DNA of 64,000 bases from JBFXAF01 sp050184585 (GCA_050184585.1 JBFXAF010000014.1:1-64000), one strand, 5' to 3'. Counted from the first letter of the stretch, positions 47,768-56,335 are shown. A program made the numbers and translations. The notes: generated by a model from the letters alone, not told the origin.

Positions 47768-48952
47768 ATGACCGAGATCGTTCTGGCCGGTGGCAAGCGC
47801 ACGCCTTTCGGCGACTTCGGCAAATCGCTGAAGGACGTTCCCCTGGTCGACCTCGGCGCCCACGCGGCGCGCGCGACGCTGGCCGCCGCCGGACTGGCGC
47901 CGGAGAAGGTCGACGAGCTGGTCTGGGGCAACGTCCTGCCGGTCGACCAGGAGGGCTATCTGGCGGCCCGCGCAGTGGCGCTGATGGCAGGGCTACCGGA
48001 GGACTCCACGGCCATGAATGTCAACCGCGCCTGCGGCTCCGGCTTGCAAGCGATCGTCACCGCGGCCGAGCACATCGGCGCTGGCCATGCCGGCATCGCG
48101 CTTGCTGGCGGCGGCGAGAATTTCTCCCGTGCGCCCCATATCGTCACCGGCGTGCGCTGGGGCGTGAAACGCGGTCCGCAAACCATGATCGACGCGCTGG
48201 ACTGGACCTATCGCGACCCGTTGTCTCTGGAACTGATGGGCGAGACCGCCGAGAACTTGGCGGAGGACTTCCAGTACACCCGCGAAGCCATGGACGACTA
48301 TGCACTCTCCTCTCAGCGCCGGTCCGGCGCGGCGGCGCAAAGCGGGTTCCTGGCTCGCCAGATCGCCGCCATCGACGTGCCAAACGGCAAGGGGGGCACG
48401 CGGCCCTTCACGGCCGACGAGTTTCCGCGTCCCGACATCGCGCCCGAGAAGATCGCCGCCATGAAGCCGGTCTTCCGCAATGACGGCAAGGTGACACCGG
48501 CCAATTCGTCGGGCGTCACCGATGGAGCGGCCTTCATCGTCGTTGCGGATCGCAAGGCGGCGGACTCCGCCGGCCTGGAGCCGGTGGCGCGCATCGTCGA
48601 CTACGCGATCGTCGGCGTGCCGCCTCGCATCATGGGGTGTGGGCCCGTCCCCGCCATCGAGAAGCTGCTTCAAAGGCAGGGTCTGCGTGTTTCCGATATC
48701 GACTATTTCGAGGTCAACGAGGCGTTCGCCGCGGTGAACCTGCACGCCGAGGCTCAACTCGCCATTCCGCGCGACGCCACCAACCTTTATGGCGGGGGTA
48801 TTTCGATCGGCCATCCGCCGGGCGCGACGGGGGTGCGCATGGCGATTACCGCCGCGCAGCATCTGCGCGAGGCGGGTGCCCGTCGCGCGCTCCTGGCGCT
48901 TTGCATGGGCGGCGGGCAGGGCTATGCCGTCCTGATCGAACGCCTCTCCTGA
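47768..48952 (+). CDS. Acetyl-CoA acetyltransferase (thiolase)
   Basis: A 394-residue thiolase with the full catalytic set: Cys in NVNRACGSGLQAIV (about 89), His in GGGISIGHPPGATG (about 350) and Cys in ALCMGGGQG (about 380), plus EVNEAFAAV. It cleaves 3-oxoacyl-CoA to acetyl-CoA and a shorter acyl-CoA or runs in reverse. It starts 17 bp after the synthetase gene. Confidence 0.92.
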   Translation: MTEIVLAGGKRTPFGDFGKSLKDVPLVDLGAHAARATLAAAGLAPEKVDELVWGNVLPVDQEGYLAARAVALMAGLPEDSTAMNVNRACGSGLQAIVTAAEHIGAGHAGIALAGGGENFSRAPHIVTGVRWGVKRGPQTMIDALDWTYRDPLSLELMGETAENLAEDFQYTREAMDDYALSSQRRSGAAAQSGFLARQIAAIDVPNGKGGTRPFTADEFPRPDIAPEKIAAMKPVFRNDGKVTPANSSGVTDGAAFIVVADRKAADSAGLEPVARIVDYAIVGVPPRIMGCGPVPAIEKLLQRQGLRVSDIDYFEVNEAFAAVNLHAEAQLAIPRDATNLYGGGISIGHPPGATGVRMAITAAQHLREAGARRALLALCMGGGQGYAVLIERLS

Positions 48953-48975
48953 TCCTTCCCCAAGTTGGAGTTCTC

Positions 48976-49752
48976 ATGGTCGCGGAACCGCTCGTCACTG
49001 CCGAAACGAAGGATCGTGTCGGCTGGATTACCGTGCGTCGCCCGAAGGCGCTCAATGCGCTCAGCGCGCAGGTGCTGGACGAACTCCTGCCGGCGATCGT
49101 CGCACTGTCGGCCGACCCCGAGGTGCGTGTCGTGCTTTTCACCGGCGAGGGCGAGCGTGCCTTCATCGCCGGCGCGGACATTTCCGAATTCGTCGGCGCG
49201 ACGCCGCGTGATGCGCTCGCCATCGCTGCGCGCATTCGCAAGGTGACCGACGCGCTGGTAGCCTGTCCCAAGCCCGTGGTCGCGGTGGTCAACGGGTTGG
49301 CGCTGGGCGGTGGGTTCGAGCTGGCGCTCGCCTGCGACATCCGCATCGCGTCCTCGACTGCCCGGTTCGGTCTGCCCGAAATCAACCTGGGCATCCTGCC
49401 GGGAGGAGGAGGCACGGTGAGGCTGACGCAGGTCGCGGGATCGTCGGTTGCCCGCCACCTCACGATGACGGGCGAGCAGATCAGCGCCGCGCGCGCGCTG
49501 GAACTTGGCATCGTCGCATCCGTCCATTCGCCTGACCAACTGGCGGCTGCCGCTGAAGCGTTGGCCGGCACCCTGGCCACGAAGTCGCCTTTCGCCATGC
49601 AGCAGCTGAAAACTGCACTCAACGCCGCCATCGACGCGCCGACCGCGGTGGCGCTTGATTGCGAGACGCGTGCCTTCGCGCTCTGTTACGCCCACGAGGA
49701 CGCGCAGGAGGGCGCGAGGGCTTTCCTGGAAAAGCGTATGGCGAAGTACTGA
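48976..49752 (+). CDS. Enoyl-CoA hydratase/isomerase
   Basis: A 258-residue crotonase-fold enzyme. The CoA/oxyanion loop reads FIAGADISEF, catalytic Glu positions appear in LGGGFELALACDIRIA and FGLPEINLGILPGGGGT, as in true hydratases. With the HBD dehydrogenase on the other strand and the thiolase it completes beta-oxidation from enoyl-CoA. It is the last gene of the hyuA operon, convergent with the Gfo/Idh gene. Confidence 0.92.
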   Translation: MVAEPLVTAETKDRVGWITVRRPKALNALSAQVLDELLPAIVALSADPEVRVVLFTGEGERAFIAGADISEFVGATPRDALAIAARIRKVTDALVACPKPVVAVVNGLALGGGFELALACDIRIASSTARFGLPEINLGILPGGGGTVRLTQVAGSSVARHLTMTGEQISAARALELGIVASVHSPDQLAAAAEALAGTLATKSPFAMQQLKTALNAAIDAPTAVALDCETRAFALCYAHEDAQEGARAFLEKRMAKY

Positions 49753-49811
49753 AATGGGTCGTCGATCAATCGCTCCCCGCAAGCTCTCTGCGATCGCTGG
49801 CTCCGCGAAAG

Positions 49812-49825
49812 CGGCCGAAAGGCCG
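49812..49825. terminator. Small CGGCC-GAAA-GGCCG hairpin between convergent genes
   Basis: A five-pair GC stem with a GNRA-type GAAA loop lies midway in the 125-bp gap between convergent operons. There is no T-run in either direction, so it is only a possible shared terminator structure. Confidence 0.25.
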
Positions 49826-49877
49826 GGCAGCGGACGCGGCCTGGTTCGGCTTCGAACATTGCTCTAACCTCCACCCC

Positions 49878-50906
49878 TCACTGTTCGACCCGGACCCGCG
49901 TTCCCGTCCGCCCTGACCGGATCAGCGCGTCAATGAGGCGGTGCACCTTCAGCGCCTCCTCGCCTGTGATCCGCGGATCACGGCCGGCGCGGATCGCCTC
50001 GACGAAGTCGGCCATGACGGCCCGGTGGTATTCGTGGGGAAAGGCCATGGGGTCCGCACCGGCGCCGCCCGCCGAGCGGTCGGACTCCATGGCGATCGTG
50101 CGGCCGTCGTGGAACTGGATCAGCAGTTCCGTACCTGCAAGGCTTGCCGTCCCGCGCTCGCATGTGATGTCGATGCGTTCGGGGAAGCCTGGATAGCCAG
50201 CCGTCGTCGCGTCCACGGTCCCGAACGCGCCATTGGCGAAACGGACGGCGGCGCAGACGAGGTCCTCCGATTCCATGCGGTGCACCGGCGTGGTCGTCGC
50301 GTAGCCCGCGACCTCGATGATCGGCCCCGCGAGGCTGAGCATGAGGTCCAGCGTGTGGATGCCCTGGGAGATCAGCACGCCGCCGCCGTCGCGAGCGAAT
50401 GAGCCTCGGCCCGGCTCGTCGTAGTATCCTTGCGGTCGCCACAGGCGGATGGTGGTCGAACATCCGACGATCTCGCCGAGCAGCCCGGCGCGCAGGACTT
50501 CCGCCAGCTTCGCGCCCGCCGGCCGGAAACGGTGCTGCAGGACGACGCCCATTCTGACGCCAGCCATGCGACAGCCTTCGACGAGTTCCTCGGCTCCGGC
50601 GGTCGTGATCTCCAGCGGCTTCTCCATCAACACGTGCTTGCCTGCTCGGGCGCAGGCGAGCCCGATGGAACGATGGGTGTTGGCTGGCGTGAGGACGGCG
50701 ACGGCGTCGACGCTCTCATCCTCGAGGATGGTCTCCAGCCTGTCGCACTGCGGGAATGGAAACCGTGCCGCGAATGCCTCGCGCCGCGCGGCGCTCGGGC
50801 TGAAGGCATAGGCGACTTCGACCTCGTCGGAGAGGTCCATGAGCCCTCTCGCGTGAGGGGTGACCGCCATGCCGAGGCCGACGATCGCCAGGCGCGTCTT
50901 CTTCAT
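49878..50906 (-). CDS. Gfo/Idh/MocA-family oxidoreductase
   Basis: A 342-residue NAD(P)-dependent oxidoreductase. The N-terminal Rossmann strand reads RLAIVGLGMAVTPHARGLMD, in which the usual GxGxxG is altered to GLGMAVTP; the EKPLEI motif with its catalytic-site Lys is intact (KHVLMEKPLEI), and the C-terminal domain begins near GVVLQHRFRP. Substrates are sugars, inositols or similar polyols. It lies 40 bp after the GMC oxidoreductase, probably in the same transcript. Confidence 0.9.
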   Translation of the reverse strand: MKKTRLAIVGLGMAVTPHARGLMDLSDEVEVAYAFSPSAARREAFAARFPFPQCDRLETILEDESVDAVAVLTPANTHRSIGLACARAGKHVLMEKPLEITTAGAEELVEGCRMAGVRMGVVLQHRFRPAGAKLAEVLRAGLLGEIVGCSTTIRLWRPQGYYDEPGRGSFARDGGGVLISQGIHTLDLMLSLAGPIIEVAGYATTTPVHRMESEDLVCAAVRFANGAFGTVDATTAGYPGFPERIDITCERGTASLAGTELLIQFHDGRTIAMESDRSAGGAGADPMAFPHEYHRAVMADFVEAIRAGRDPRITGEEALKVHRLIDALIRSGRTGTRVRVEQ

Positions 50907-50946
50907 TCCGCATGACCTCGTTCGTGTGGGCCAGCGCCCTTGATAC

Positions 50947-52566
50947 TCAACGTCGTTCGTCCTCGACGATCATCGTCGCGCCCTTCTCGGCGATCATGAG
51001 GGTCGGCGAGTTGGTGTTGCCGGATGTGATGGAAGGCATCGCCGAGGCATCGGCGACCCTCAGTCCCTCGACCCCGCGCACGCGCAGCCTTTCGTCGAGC
51101 ACCGCGTTGCGATCTCCTTCCGCCCCCATGCGCGCGGTGCCCACGGGATGGAAGATGGTCGTGCCGAGATCGCCTGCCGCGACAAGAAGGTCGGCTTCCG
51201 AGGCGACATGGGCGCCTGGCTTGTATTCCCGGGGTCGGTAGGGCTCGAGAGCTGGCTGCATGACGATGCGGCGCGCCCAACCGAGCGACTCGACCGCCAC
51301 CCGCCGGTCTTCCTCCGTCGCCAGATAATTCGGCCGGATGTCCGGTGCATCGGCCGCGCCCGGCCCTGAAACGTGAACCGAGCCGCGGCTGGTCGGCCTG
51401 AGGTTGCAGACGCTCGCCGTGAACGCGTCGAACCGATGCAGTCCCTCGCCCCAGTTGTCGAGCGACAGCGGCTGGAAATGGAACTCCAGGTTGGCCGTCT
51501 CAAAATCCGGGGACGACCTTACGAACGCTCCCATCTGCGACGGCGCCATCGTAAGTGGTCCGCGCCGCCGCAACGCGTAGTCGAGCCCCATCATCGCCCG
51601 CCGAAAGAGGTTTGCGTAGTCGCCATTCAAGGTACGGATCCCGGTCACCTTGTAGACGGGGCGGATTTGCAGGTGATCCTGAAGGTTGTTGCCGACGCCG
51701 GGCGATTCCACGGCGGGTTCGATACCGTTGGCCTTGAGGATGGAGGGGTCACCGACGCCGGACCGTTCGAGGATCACGGGAGAAGCGACCGCGCCGGCGG
51801 CCAGCACGATCTCGCCGCCGGTGGCGCGAAATGTCTGGCTGCCCTTGCGGTAGAGAACTGCCGTCGCACGGCCTCCGGTGATCTCGACCCGATCCACCGT
51901 GGCTCCCGTCTCGACATTCAGGTTCGGGCGGCCGAGCACGGGTTTGAGGAACCCCCGCGCCGCGCTCCAGCGCCGCCCGCGCTTCTGATTGACCTGGAAA
52001 TAGGAAGAACCGGCATTGTCGCCAGTGTTGAAGTCGTCGACCTTGGCTATGCCGGCCTGCTCGGCCGCGTCGCGGATACGGTCCAGGATTTCCCAGCGGA
52101 TTCGGGGGTGCTCGACGCGCCACTCGCCGCCCGAGCGGTGCAGCGGGCTTGGCGGGCTCTCGTGGTCCTCGTGCTTGAGGAAGAAGGGCAGCACGTCGTC
52201 CCAGCTCCAGCCGGTCAGCCCCATCTGCCGCCAGCCATCATAGTCGCGCGCCTGCCCGCGCATGTAGATCATCGCGTTGATGGCGGAGGATCCTCCAAGC
52301 ACCTTGCCGCGGGGGTAGGAGAGCGCGCGCCCGTTCAGGCCCGGCACGGGTGCGGTCTTGAACATCCAGTCAGCACGCGGATTGCCGATGGCGAAGAGGT
52401 AGCCGACGGGAATGTGGAACCAGATCCAGTTGTCGCGCCCTCCGGCTTCGAGGATGAGCACGCGTTTGCGCGGATCGGCGGACAGCCGGTTGGCGAGCAC
52501 GCAGCCAGCCGAGCCCGCACCGACGATCACGTAGTCGTAGTTGCCGCCCTCCTGCGCGGTGCTCAT
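50947..52566 (-). CDS. GMC-family FAD oxidoreductase (choline dehydrogenase-like)
   Basis: A 539-residue flavoprotein: FAD-binding YVIVGAGSAGCVLANRLS near the N-terminus, GMC signature 1 (YPRGKVLGGSSAINAMIYMR), signature 2 (GGEIVLAAGAVASPVILERS) and the C-terminal catalytic His/Asn region FHPVGTARMG and ITSGNTNSPTLMIAEKG. It oxidises an alcohol to aldehyde or acid; substrate unknown. The 148 bp before it hold no gene. Confidence 0.92.
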   Translation of the reverse strand: MSTAQEGGNYDYVIVGAGSAGCVLANRLSADPRKRVLILEAGGRDNWIWFHIPVGYLFAIGNPRADWMFKTAPVPGLNGRALSYPRGKVLGGSSAINAMIYMRGQARDYDGWRQMGLTGWSWDDVLPFFLKHEDHESPPSPLHRSGGEWRVEHPRIRWEILDRIRDAAEQAGIAKVDDFNTGDNAGSSYFQVNQKRGRRWSAARGFLKPVLGRPNLNVETGATVDRVEITGGRATAVLYRKGSQTFRATGGEIVLAAGAVASPVILERSGVGDPSILKANGIEPAVESPGVGNNLQDHLQIRPVYKVTGIRTLNGDYANLFRRAMMGLDYALRRRGPLTMAPSQMGAFVRSSPDFETANLEFHFQPLSLDNWGEGLHRFDAFTASVCNLRPTSRGSVHVSGPGAADAPDIRPNYLATEEDRRVAVESLGWARRIVMQPALEPYRPREYKPGAHVASEADLLVAAGDLGTTIFHPVGTARMGAEGDRNAVLDERLRVRGVEGLRVADASAMPSITSGNTNSPTLMIAEKGATMIVEDERR

Positions 52567-52714
52567 GGCCTCGGCCCCCCTCGCCGTACCCTTTCAGCGT
52601 CATGATGGGCGAACCGTCCAGCCATGCGGGGATGTTAGCGGCCGCGTCGCCGAAAGACACGCGCTATGTCTACGCGACATTCGTTGCGCGGCCGGCTCGG
52701 CCTTCGCGCAGAGG

Positions 52715-53746
52715 CTACCGCTCCGCGCGGACGATCGCGGCGCCGTCGGCCATCGCCTTCATCTTGCCGTAGGCGACCTCGCGGGGCAGGTATTTGAGCC
52801 CGCAGTCCGGCGCGACGACGATCCGCTCCTTCGGTACATGAGGCAGCGCGCGCCGGATGCGCGCCGCGACCGTCTCCGCCGTTTCCACCTCCATGCTGGA
52901 AAGGTCGAGCACGCCGAGGATGATCGTCTTGTCGGGCAGTTTCTCGAGCACCGAGGTGTCGAGGTTCGACTGGGCGGTCTCGATCGAAATCGCTCTGGCG
53001 CTCGTCCCGGCAAGCTCCGGCAGGAAGTTGTAACCGGACGGCCTTTCGTGGATGATCGCGGCGTAGCCGAAGCAGATGTGGACCGCGGTGTATCCCTCGA
53101 TGCCGTCCAGCGCGCGGTTGAGCGCCTTGAGGCCATAGGCGCGCGCCTTGTCCGGCCGCGCCTGCATGTAGGGCTCGTCGATCTGGACGATGTCGGCGCC
53201 GGCTGCGAAGAGGTCGCGGATCTCCTCGTTCACGGCGGCGGCGTAGTCCATCGCCATCGCCTCGGGGTCCTCGTAGAAGTCGTTCTGCGCCTGCTGCGAC
53301 ATGGTGAAGGGTCCAGGCACGGTGATCTTGATCGTTCGGTCGGTATTGGCCCGGAGGAACTGCACGTCGCGTGTCTCGACCGCGTGCTTGCGGCGGATCT
53401 TTCCGACCACCCGCGGCACGGGGTTGGGGTGGCCGGAGCGGTCGAGCGCGGTGCCGGGGTTGTCGATGTCGACGCCTTCGAGTGCGGTCGCGAAGCGGTT
53501 CGAGTAGCTCTCGCGGCGCATCTCGCCGTCGGTGATGATGTCGAGCCCCGCGCGTTCCTGGTCGCGGATGGCGAGAAGCGTCGCGTCGTCCTGCGCCTCG
53601 TCCAGCCATTCCGGCCCGACGCGCCAGAGTTCGAGGGCGCGCACGCGCGGCGGGAATCGGCCGGCGAGCTTCTTGCGGTCGATCAGCCATTCGGGCTGCG
53701 GGTAGGAGCCGACGAGGGAGGTCGGCAGAAGCGGCAGGGCCGGCAT
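52715..53746 (-). CDS. MetE C-terminal domain protein (cobalamin-independent methionine synthase family)
   Basis: A 343-residue TIM-barrel protein corresponding only to the catalytic half of MetE. The zinc ligands are visible: His and Cys in VHICFGYA, Glu in ISIETAQSN and Cys in APDCGLKYLP. Such stand-alone proteins transfer methyl groups to homocysteine from varied donors or act as epoxyalkane:CoM transferase-like enzymes; the donor here is unknown. ATG 53746 has GGAG eight bases upstream. Between this gene and its promoter lies the remnant of another gene. Confidence 0.88.
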   Translation of the reverse strand: MPALPLLPTSLVGSYPQPEWLIDRKKLAGRFPPRVRALELWRVGPEWLDEAQDDATLLAIRDQERAGLDIITDGEMRRESYSNRFATALEGVDIDNPGTALDRSGHPNPVPRVVGKIRRKHAVETRDVQFLRANTDRTIKITVPGPFTMSQQAQNDFYEDPEAMAMDYAAAVNEEIRDLFAAGADIVQIDEPYMQARPDKARAYGLKALNRALDGIEGYTAVHICFGYAAIIHERPSGYNFLPELAGTSARAISIETAQSNLDTSVLEKLPDKTIILGVLDLSSMEVETAETVAARIRRALPHVPKERIVVAPDCGLKYLPREVAYGKMKAMADGAAIVRAER

Positions 53747-53833
53747 GATGTTATCTCCGTGCGTGGCGCGACCGCCCGAAAGCGGTGGGTGTAGCTTGTC
53801 GCGATTGTCGTATCGTGTCGAGGCTCGGACCCG

Positions 53834-54017
53834 AACCAGCACCGAGCCGCCCTGGATGAGGACGCGGCGCCCAGCCTCGCCCGCGCCATGCTTGGACTGC
53901 CCACGCCAGCCGCCTTGAAGGTCGAGGCGACCGCGACGGCGCCGATCGCGATCGAGGCCTTCAGGACGTCTCGCCGCGGTCAAGTTGCGGACGGCCTTCT
54001 TGAGACGGTCCGCACAT
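53834..54017 (-). pseudogene. Decayed N-terminus of a Tat-exported amidohydrolase
   Basis: From ATG 54017, with a GGGAGGG ribosome site, the frame reads MCGPSQEGRPQLD and then shifts. In the next frame a twin-arginine leader appears (RRDVLKASIAIGAVAVASTF, then KAAGVGSPSMARA), and after a second shift RRVLIQGGSVLV, the usual first strand of an amidohydrolase. The body of the enzyme is gone, replaced by the MetE-C gene 90 bp downstream. So this is a truncated, twice frameshifted remnant that left its promoter to the next gene. Confidence 0.6.
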
Positions 54018-54064
54018 CAATCCCTCCCGATGGTTTCAGTCGACGGTATGCCGTCGATCATGTT

Positions 54065-54077
54065 TTCGCTATGTGAA
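54065..54077. promoter_or_regulatory. Candidate IclR site TTCGCTATGTGAA
   Basis: This 13-mer matches the perfect dyad TTCGCATTGCGAA at 56323-56335 at ten positions. A further half, TTCGCAC, lies at 54084-54090. Both lie just downstream of a predicted minus-strand promoter, which suggests control by the IclR protein encoded between the two sites. Confidence 0.4.
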
Positions 54078-54091
54078 AAAATTTTCGCACA

Positions 54092-54121
54092 AGGTTACGC
54101 CGTGTCGAATCGTCTTGTCAA
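54092..54121 (-). promoter_or_regulatory. Predicted promoter of the MetE-C/GMC unit
   Basis: On the minus strand TTGACA (54121-54116), an 18-bp spacer and TAACCT (54097-54092). The -35 hexamer overlaps the stop codon of the upstream monooxygenase gene. It would transcribe the amidohydrolase remnant and then the MetE-C gene. Confidence 0.4.
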
Positions 54122-54477
54122 CGCGGCGGGGCTTGCTCCGACTGTGACCGGGTTTCGCGGCCCTTCGCCCGGATCGCGATCACGTCCGTCTCCACCAGAC
54201 GCAGCGACAACACCATCCCGGCGACGTCGCGCTTGTATCGGAGAAAGTGCGGCGTGGTGAGATGGGCCTCGTAGGCGGCCTGATCGAGATAACCTTCGAT
54301 CACCCGTACGAGGGTGGGCCTGTCCTTGATGGAAACGGCGTGGAGAAACATCACCCCCGGTTCGACGGCGACCGACGCTTCGATCACTTCGGAAAGCGGC
54401 GCGACATAGGCGTCGATCTGGTCCGGATCGATCTCGATCTCCGCGATGCGGACGATCGCCTTGTCGCGCTGCGTCAT
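54118..54477 (-). CDS. Antibiotic biosynthesis monooxygenase (ABM) domain protein
   Basis: A 119-residue ferredoxin-like-fold protein: IVRIAEIEIDPDQIDAYVAP, PGVMFLHAVSIKDRPTLVRV, EGYLDQAAYEAHLTTPHFLR. The LDQAAYEAHLTTPHF motif matches YgiN-like quinol monooxygenases. It may oxidise a dihydroxylated aromatic or protect against quinones. It follows the IclR gene by 15 bp and lies in the same unit as a ring-cleavage dioxygenase. Confidence 0.85.
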   Translation of the reverse strand: MTQRDKAIVRIAEIEIDPDQIDAYVAPLSEVIEASVAVEPGVMFLHAVSIKDRPTLVRVIEGYLDQAAYEAHLTTPHFLRYKRDVAGMVLSLRLVETDVIAIRAKGRETRSQSEQAPPR

Positions 54478-54492
54478 CGATGGCCTATCCGC

Positions 54493-55308
54493 TCACCGCG
54501 TGCCGATGATCGATTCGAGGACGGGGAAGCGGGAAAGCGTCTGGGACAGCCGCCCCGCCGAGAGCCGCAGTTCCTGGAGGCGGTTCGCCACCAGCTCCTC
54601 CACCGTGAGCAGGCCCGAGTAGCCCGACGAGTTGAGCGCGGCGATGGTGCGGCCCGACGCGCCGCGGATCGGGACCGCGAGCGCGGTGATGCCGTAGTCG
54701 AGCTGGTCCACCGTGGTCGAGTAATTCTTGTCGCGGACTTCTTCGACGATCGCCTTGATCTGGGCCTTCTCCGTCACCGTCTTCTTGGTCAGCGCCACCG
54801 GTTCGACCTCCCGCAGGTAGCGGTCGAAGTCGACGTCGGGCAGCCCCGCGAGCAATACCCGGCCGAGCGAGGTCGCGTGAGCGGGGTAGCGCGCGCCCAG
54901 CACTGCCGTCGGGCGCCGCGCCCGCTGCTCGGAATAATGGGCGACGTACAGCACGTCGTGCCCCTCGAGCGTGGCGACCGAGGATGCATCGCCGAATCGC
55001 CCGACGAGATGCCTCAGTTCCGGCTGGAGGACCTCGTCGACGCGCGCCGAGAAGTAGAAGGCCGACCCGAGGCTCATCACCTTGGGCCTGAGGTGAAAGC
55101 GCTTGTTGGTCTGCCCGACATAGCCCATCGTCTGAAGGGTGATGAGGCTCCGCCGGGCCGCAGCCGGGCTGAGCCCTACACGCCGCGCGACGTCGCTCAG
55201 CGTCATTTCGGGATGCTCGGAATCGAAGCTCTCGAGGATAAGCAGCCCCTTGGCCAGCGCTTCGACGAATTCGGGCGGCCGCGACGACTCCTCAAACTTC
55301 CCCGGCAT
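54493..55308 (-). CDS. IclR-family regulator, PcaR/PobR-like
   Basis: A 271-residue regulator. HTH at about 12-60 (LAKGLLILESFDSEHPEMTL; GLSPAAARRSLITLQTMGYV) and effector domain with LGARYPAHATSLGRVLLAGL and DYGITALAVPIRGASGRTIA. The FVEALAKGLLILESF start is typical of the PcaU/PcaR/PobR branch that senses aromatic acids. ATG 55308 has AAGGA six bases upstream; GTG 55338 would overlap the dioxygenase stop. The dyad at 56323 and its imperfect copy at 54065 flank its operon and are candidate targets. Confidence 0.9.
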   Translation of the reverse strand: MPGKFEESSRPPEFVEALAKGLLILESFDSEHPEMTLSDVARRVGLSPAAARRSLITLQTMGYVGQTNKRFHLRPKVMSLGSAFYFSARVDEVLQPELRHLVGRFGDASSVATLEGHDVLYVAHYSEQRARRPTAVLGARYPAHATSLGRVLLAGLPDVDFDRYLREVEPVALTKKTVTEKAQIKAIVEEVRDKNYSTTVDQLDYGITALAVPIRGASGRTIAALNSSGYSGLLTVEELVANRLQELRLSAGRLSQTLSRFPVLESIIGTR

Positions 55309-55334
55309 GAGATGTCCTTCGAAGCTCCGCAGGC

Positions 55335-56192
55335 TCACTCGGCCGGGGCGAGAACGAAATCGTAGCGGACCATGGCATCAGGCGCGCGCTCCAGTGTCGG
55401 GCTGCCCGCCTTGTCGGCCCTGTAGGGCTCGACCTTCGCCACCAACGACTTGCGCACGCCGAACACCGCGTCGTTGTCGACATAGTCGGTGTTGGCGAAG
55501 AAGACTTCCGTCACGATCCCTCGCATCCCGGGCGACCGCACCATGTAGTGGAGATGCGCCGGCCGCCACGCATGGCGGGTTCCGGCGCGCAGCAGTTCGC
55601 CGACCGGCCCGTCATAGGGCACGGTGTAGGGTTTGGGCAGCACGGTCGTGTAGTAGTAGCGGCCCTGGTCGTCGGTCCTGAAGATCCCGCGTAGGTCATA
55701 CTTGTCCTGCCCCGGCTCCTGGATCGGATAGGTGCCGCTGCCGTCGGCCTGCCAGGTGTCCACCTCCGCGCCGGCGAGCGGATGGCCGAGCGTGTCACGC
55801 ACGACGCCGTGGGCCAGCACGCTGACTCCCTCGCGAGGCCCCGCAAGGTCGGCGCCGAGAGCTTTCCTTGGCGAGTTCTCCAGATAGAACGGCCCCAGAT
55901 TGCTTCCCTCCGTCGCGCCCCCGCGCGTATTGATCATGTCGACGAGGGCCGACAGCCCAAGCACGTCGGACAACAGGATGAATTCCTGGCGCTCCGGCGT
56001 CGAAATCTTCCCGCAGTCGTAGAGGAAGGCCAGCATCCGCAGCCACTCCGCGTGGGAAAGGTTCGTCTCGCGGGTGTAGTCGTGGATGTGGTCGATCAGC
56101 GTCTCGAGCAGGAACTTGAAGCGCGAACCTTCCTCGGTCGCGAAGCTCTTCTTGACCGCTTCTGTGATCGTGAACTGGTTGATGTCACGCAT
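55335..56192 (-). CDS. Intradiol ring-cleavage dioxygenase, hydroxyquinol 1,2-dioxygenase type
   Basis: A 285-residue non-haem Fe(III) dioxygenase. The N-terminal helical dimerisation domain (MRDINQFTITEAV; RQEFILLSDVLGLSALVDMI) matches hydroxyquinol/catechol 1,2-dioxygenases. Ligands appear as Tyr in GTYPIQE, Tyr in YYTTVLPKPYTVPYDGPVG, and two His in RPAHLHYMV. It would cleave a 1,2-diol ring to a muconate or maleylacetate. No maleylacetate reductase gene is in the window. ATG 56192 gives the family-typical start; it is the first gene of the dioxygenase-IclR-monooxygenase unit. Confidence 0.88.
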   Translation of the reverse strand: MRDINQFTITEAVKKSFATEEGSRFKFLLETLIDHIHDYTRETNLSHAEWLRMLAFLYDCGKISTPERQEFILLSDVLGLSALVDMINTRGGATEGSNLGPFYLENSPRKALGADLAGPREGVSVLAHGVVRDTLGHPLAGAEVDTWQADGSGTYPIQEPGQDKYDLRGIFRTDDQGRYYYTTVLPKPYTVPYDGPVGELLRAGTRHAWRPAHLHYMVRSPGMRGIVTEVFFANTDYVDNDAVFGVRKSLVAKVEPYRADKAGSPTLERAPDAMVRYDFVLAPAE

Positions 56193-56274
56193 GGCGAATG
56201 ACCTCCCCGGCTGTCTCGCTCCGGCTGTCTGGCTGTGGAAAGCGCGGCCACACCGGAGCGGGCGCGCCAACCGC

Positions 56275-56302
56275 TTGACATGACGCTAATGCGAGCCATA
56301 CT
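56275..56302 (+). promoter_or_regulatory. Predicted promoter of the citryl-CoA lyase operon
   Basis: TTGACA (56275-56280), a 16-bp spacer, and CATACT (56297-56302). The dyad TTCGCA-T-TGCGAA begins 20 bp after the -10, where a bound repressor would block transcription. Confidence 0.5.
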
Positions 56303-56322
56303 TTCCGACAAGAGAAAAAAAC

Positions 56323-56335
56323 TTCGCATTGCGAA
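56323..56335. promoter_or_regulatory. Perfect dyad TTCGCATTGCGAA, candidate IclR operator
   Basis: TTCGCA and TGCGAA flank a single central base in the divergent region between the dioxygenase and citryl-CoA lyase genes, 20 bp before the lyase start. A ten-of-thirteen match occurs at 54065 upstream of the MetE-C gene. Confidence 0.5.
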
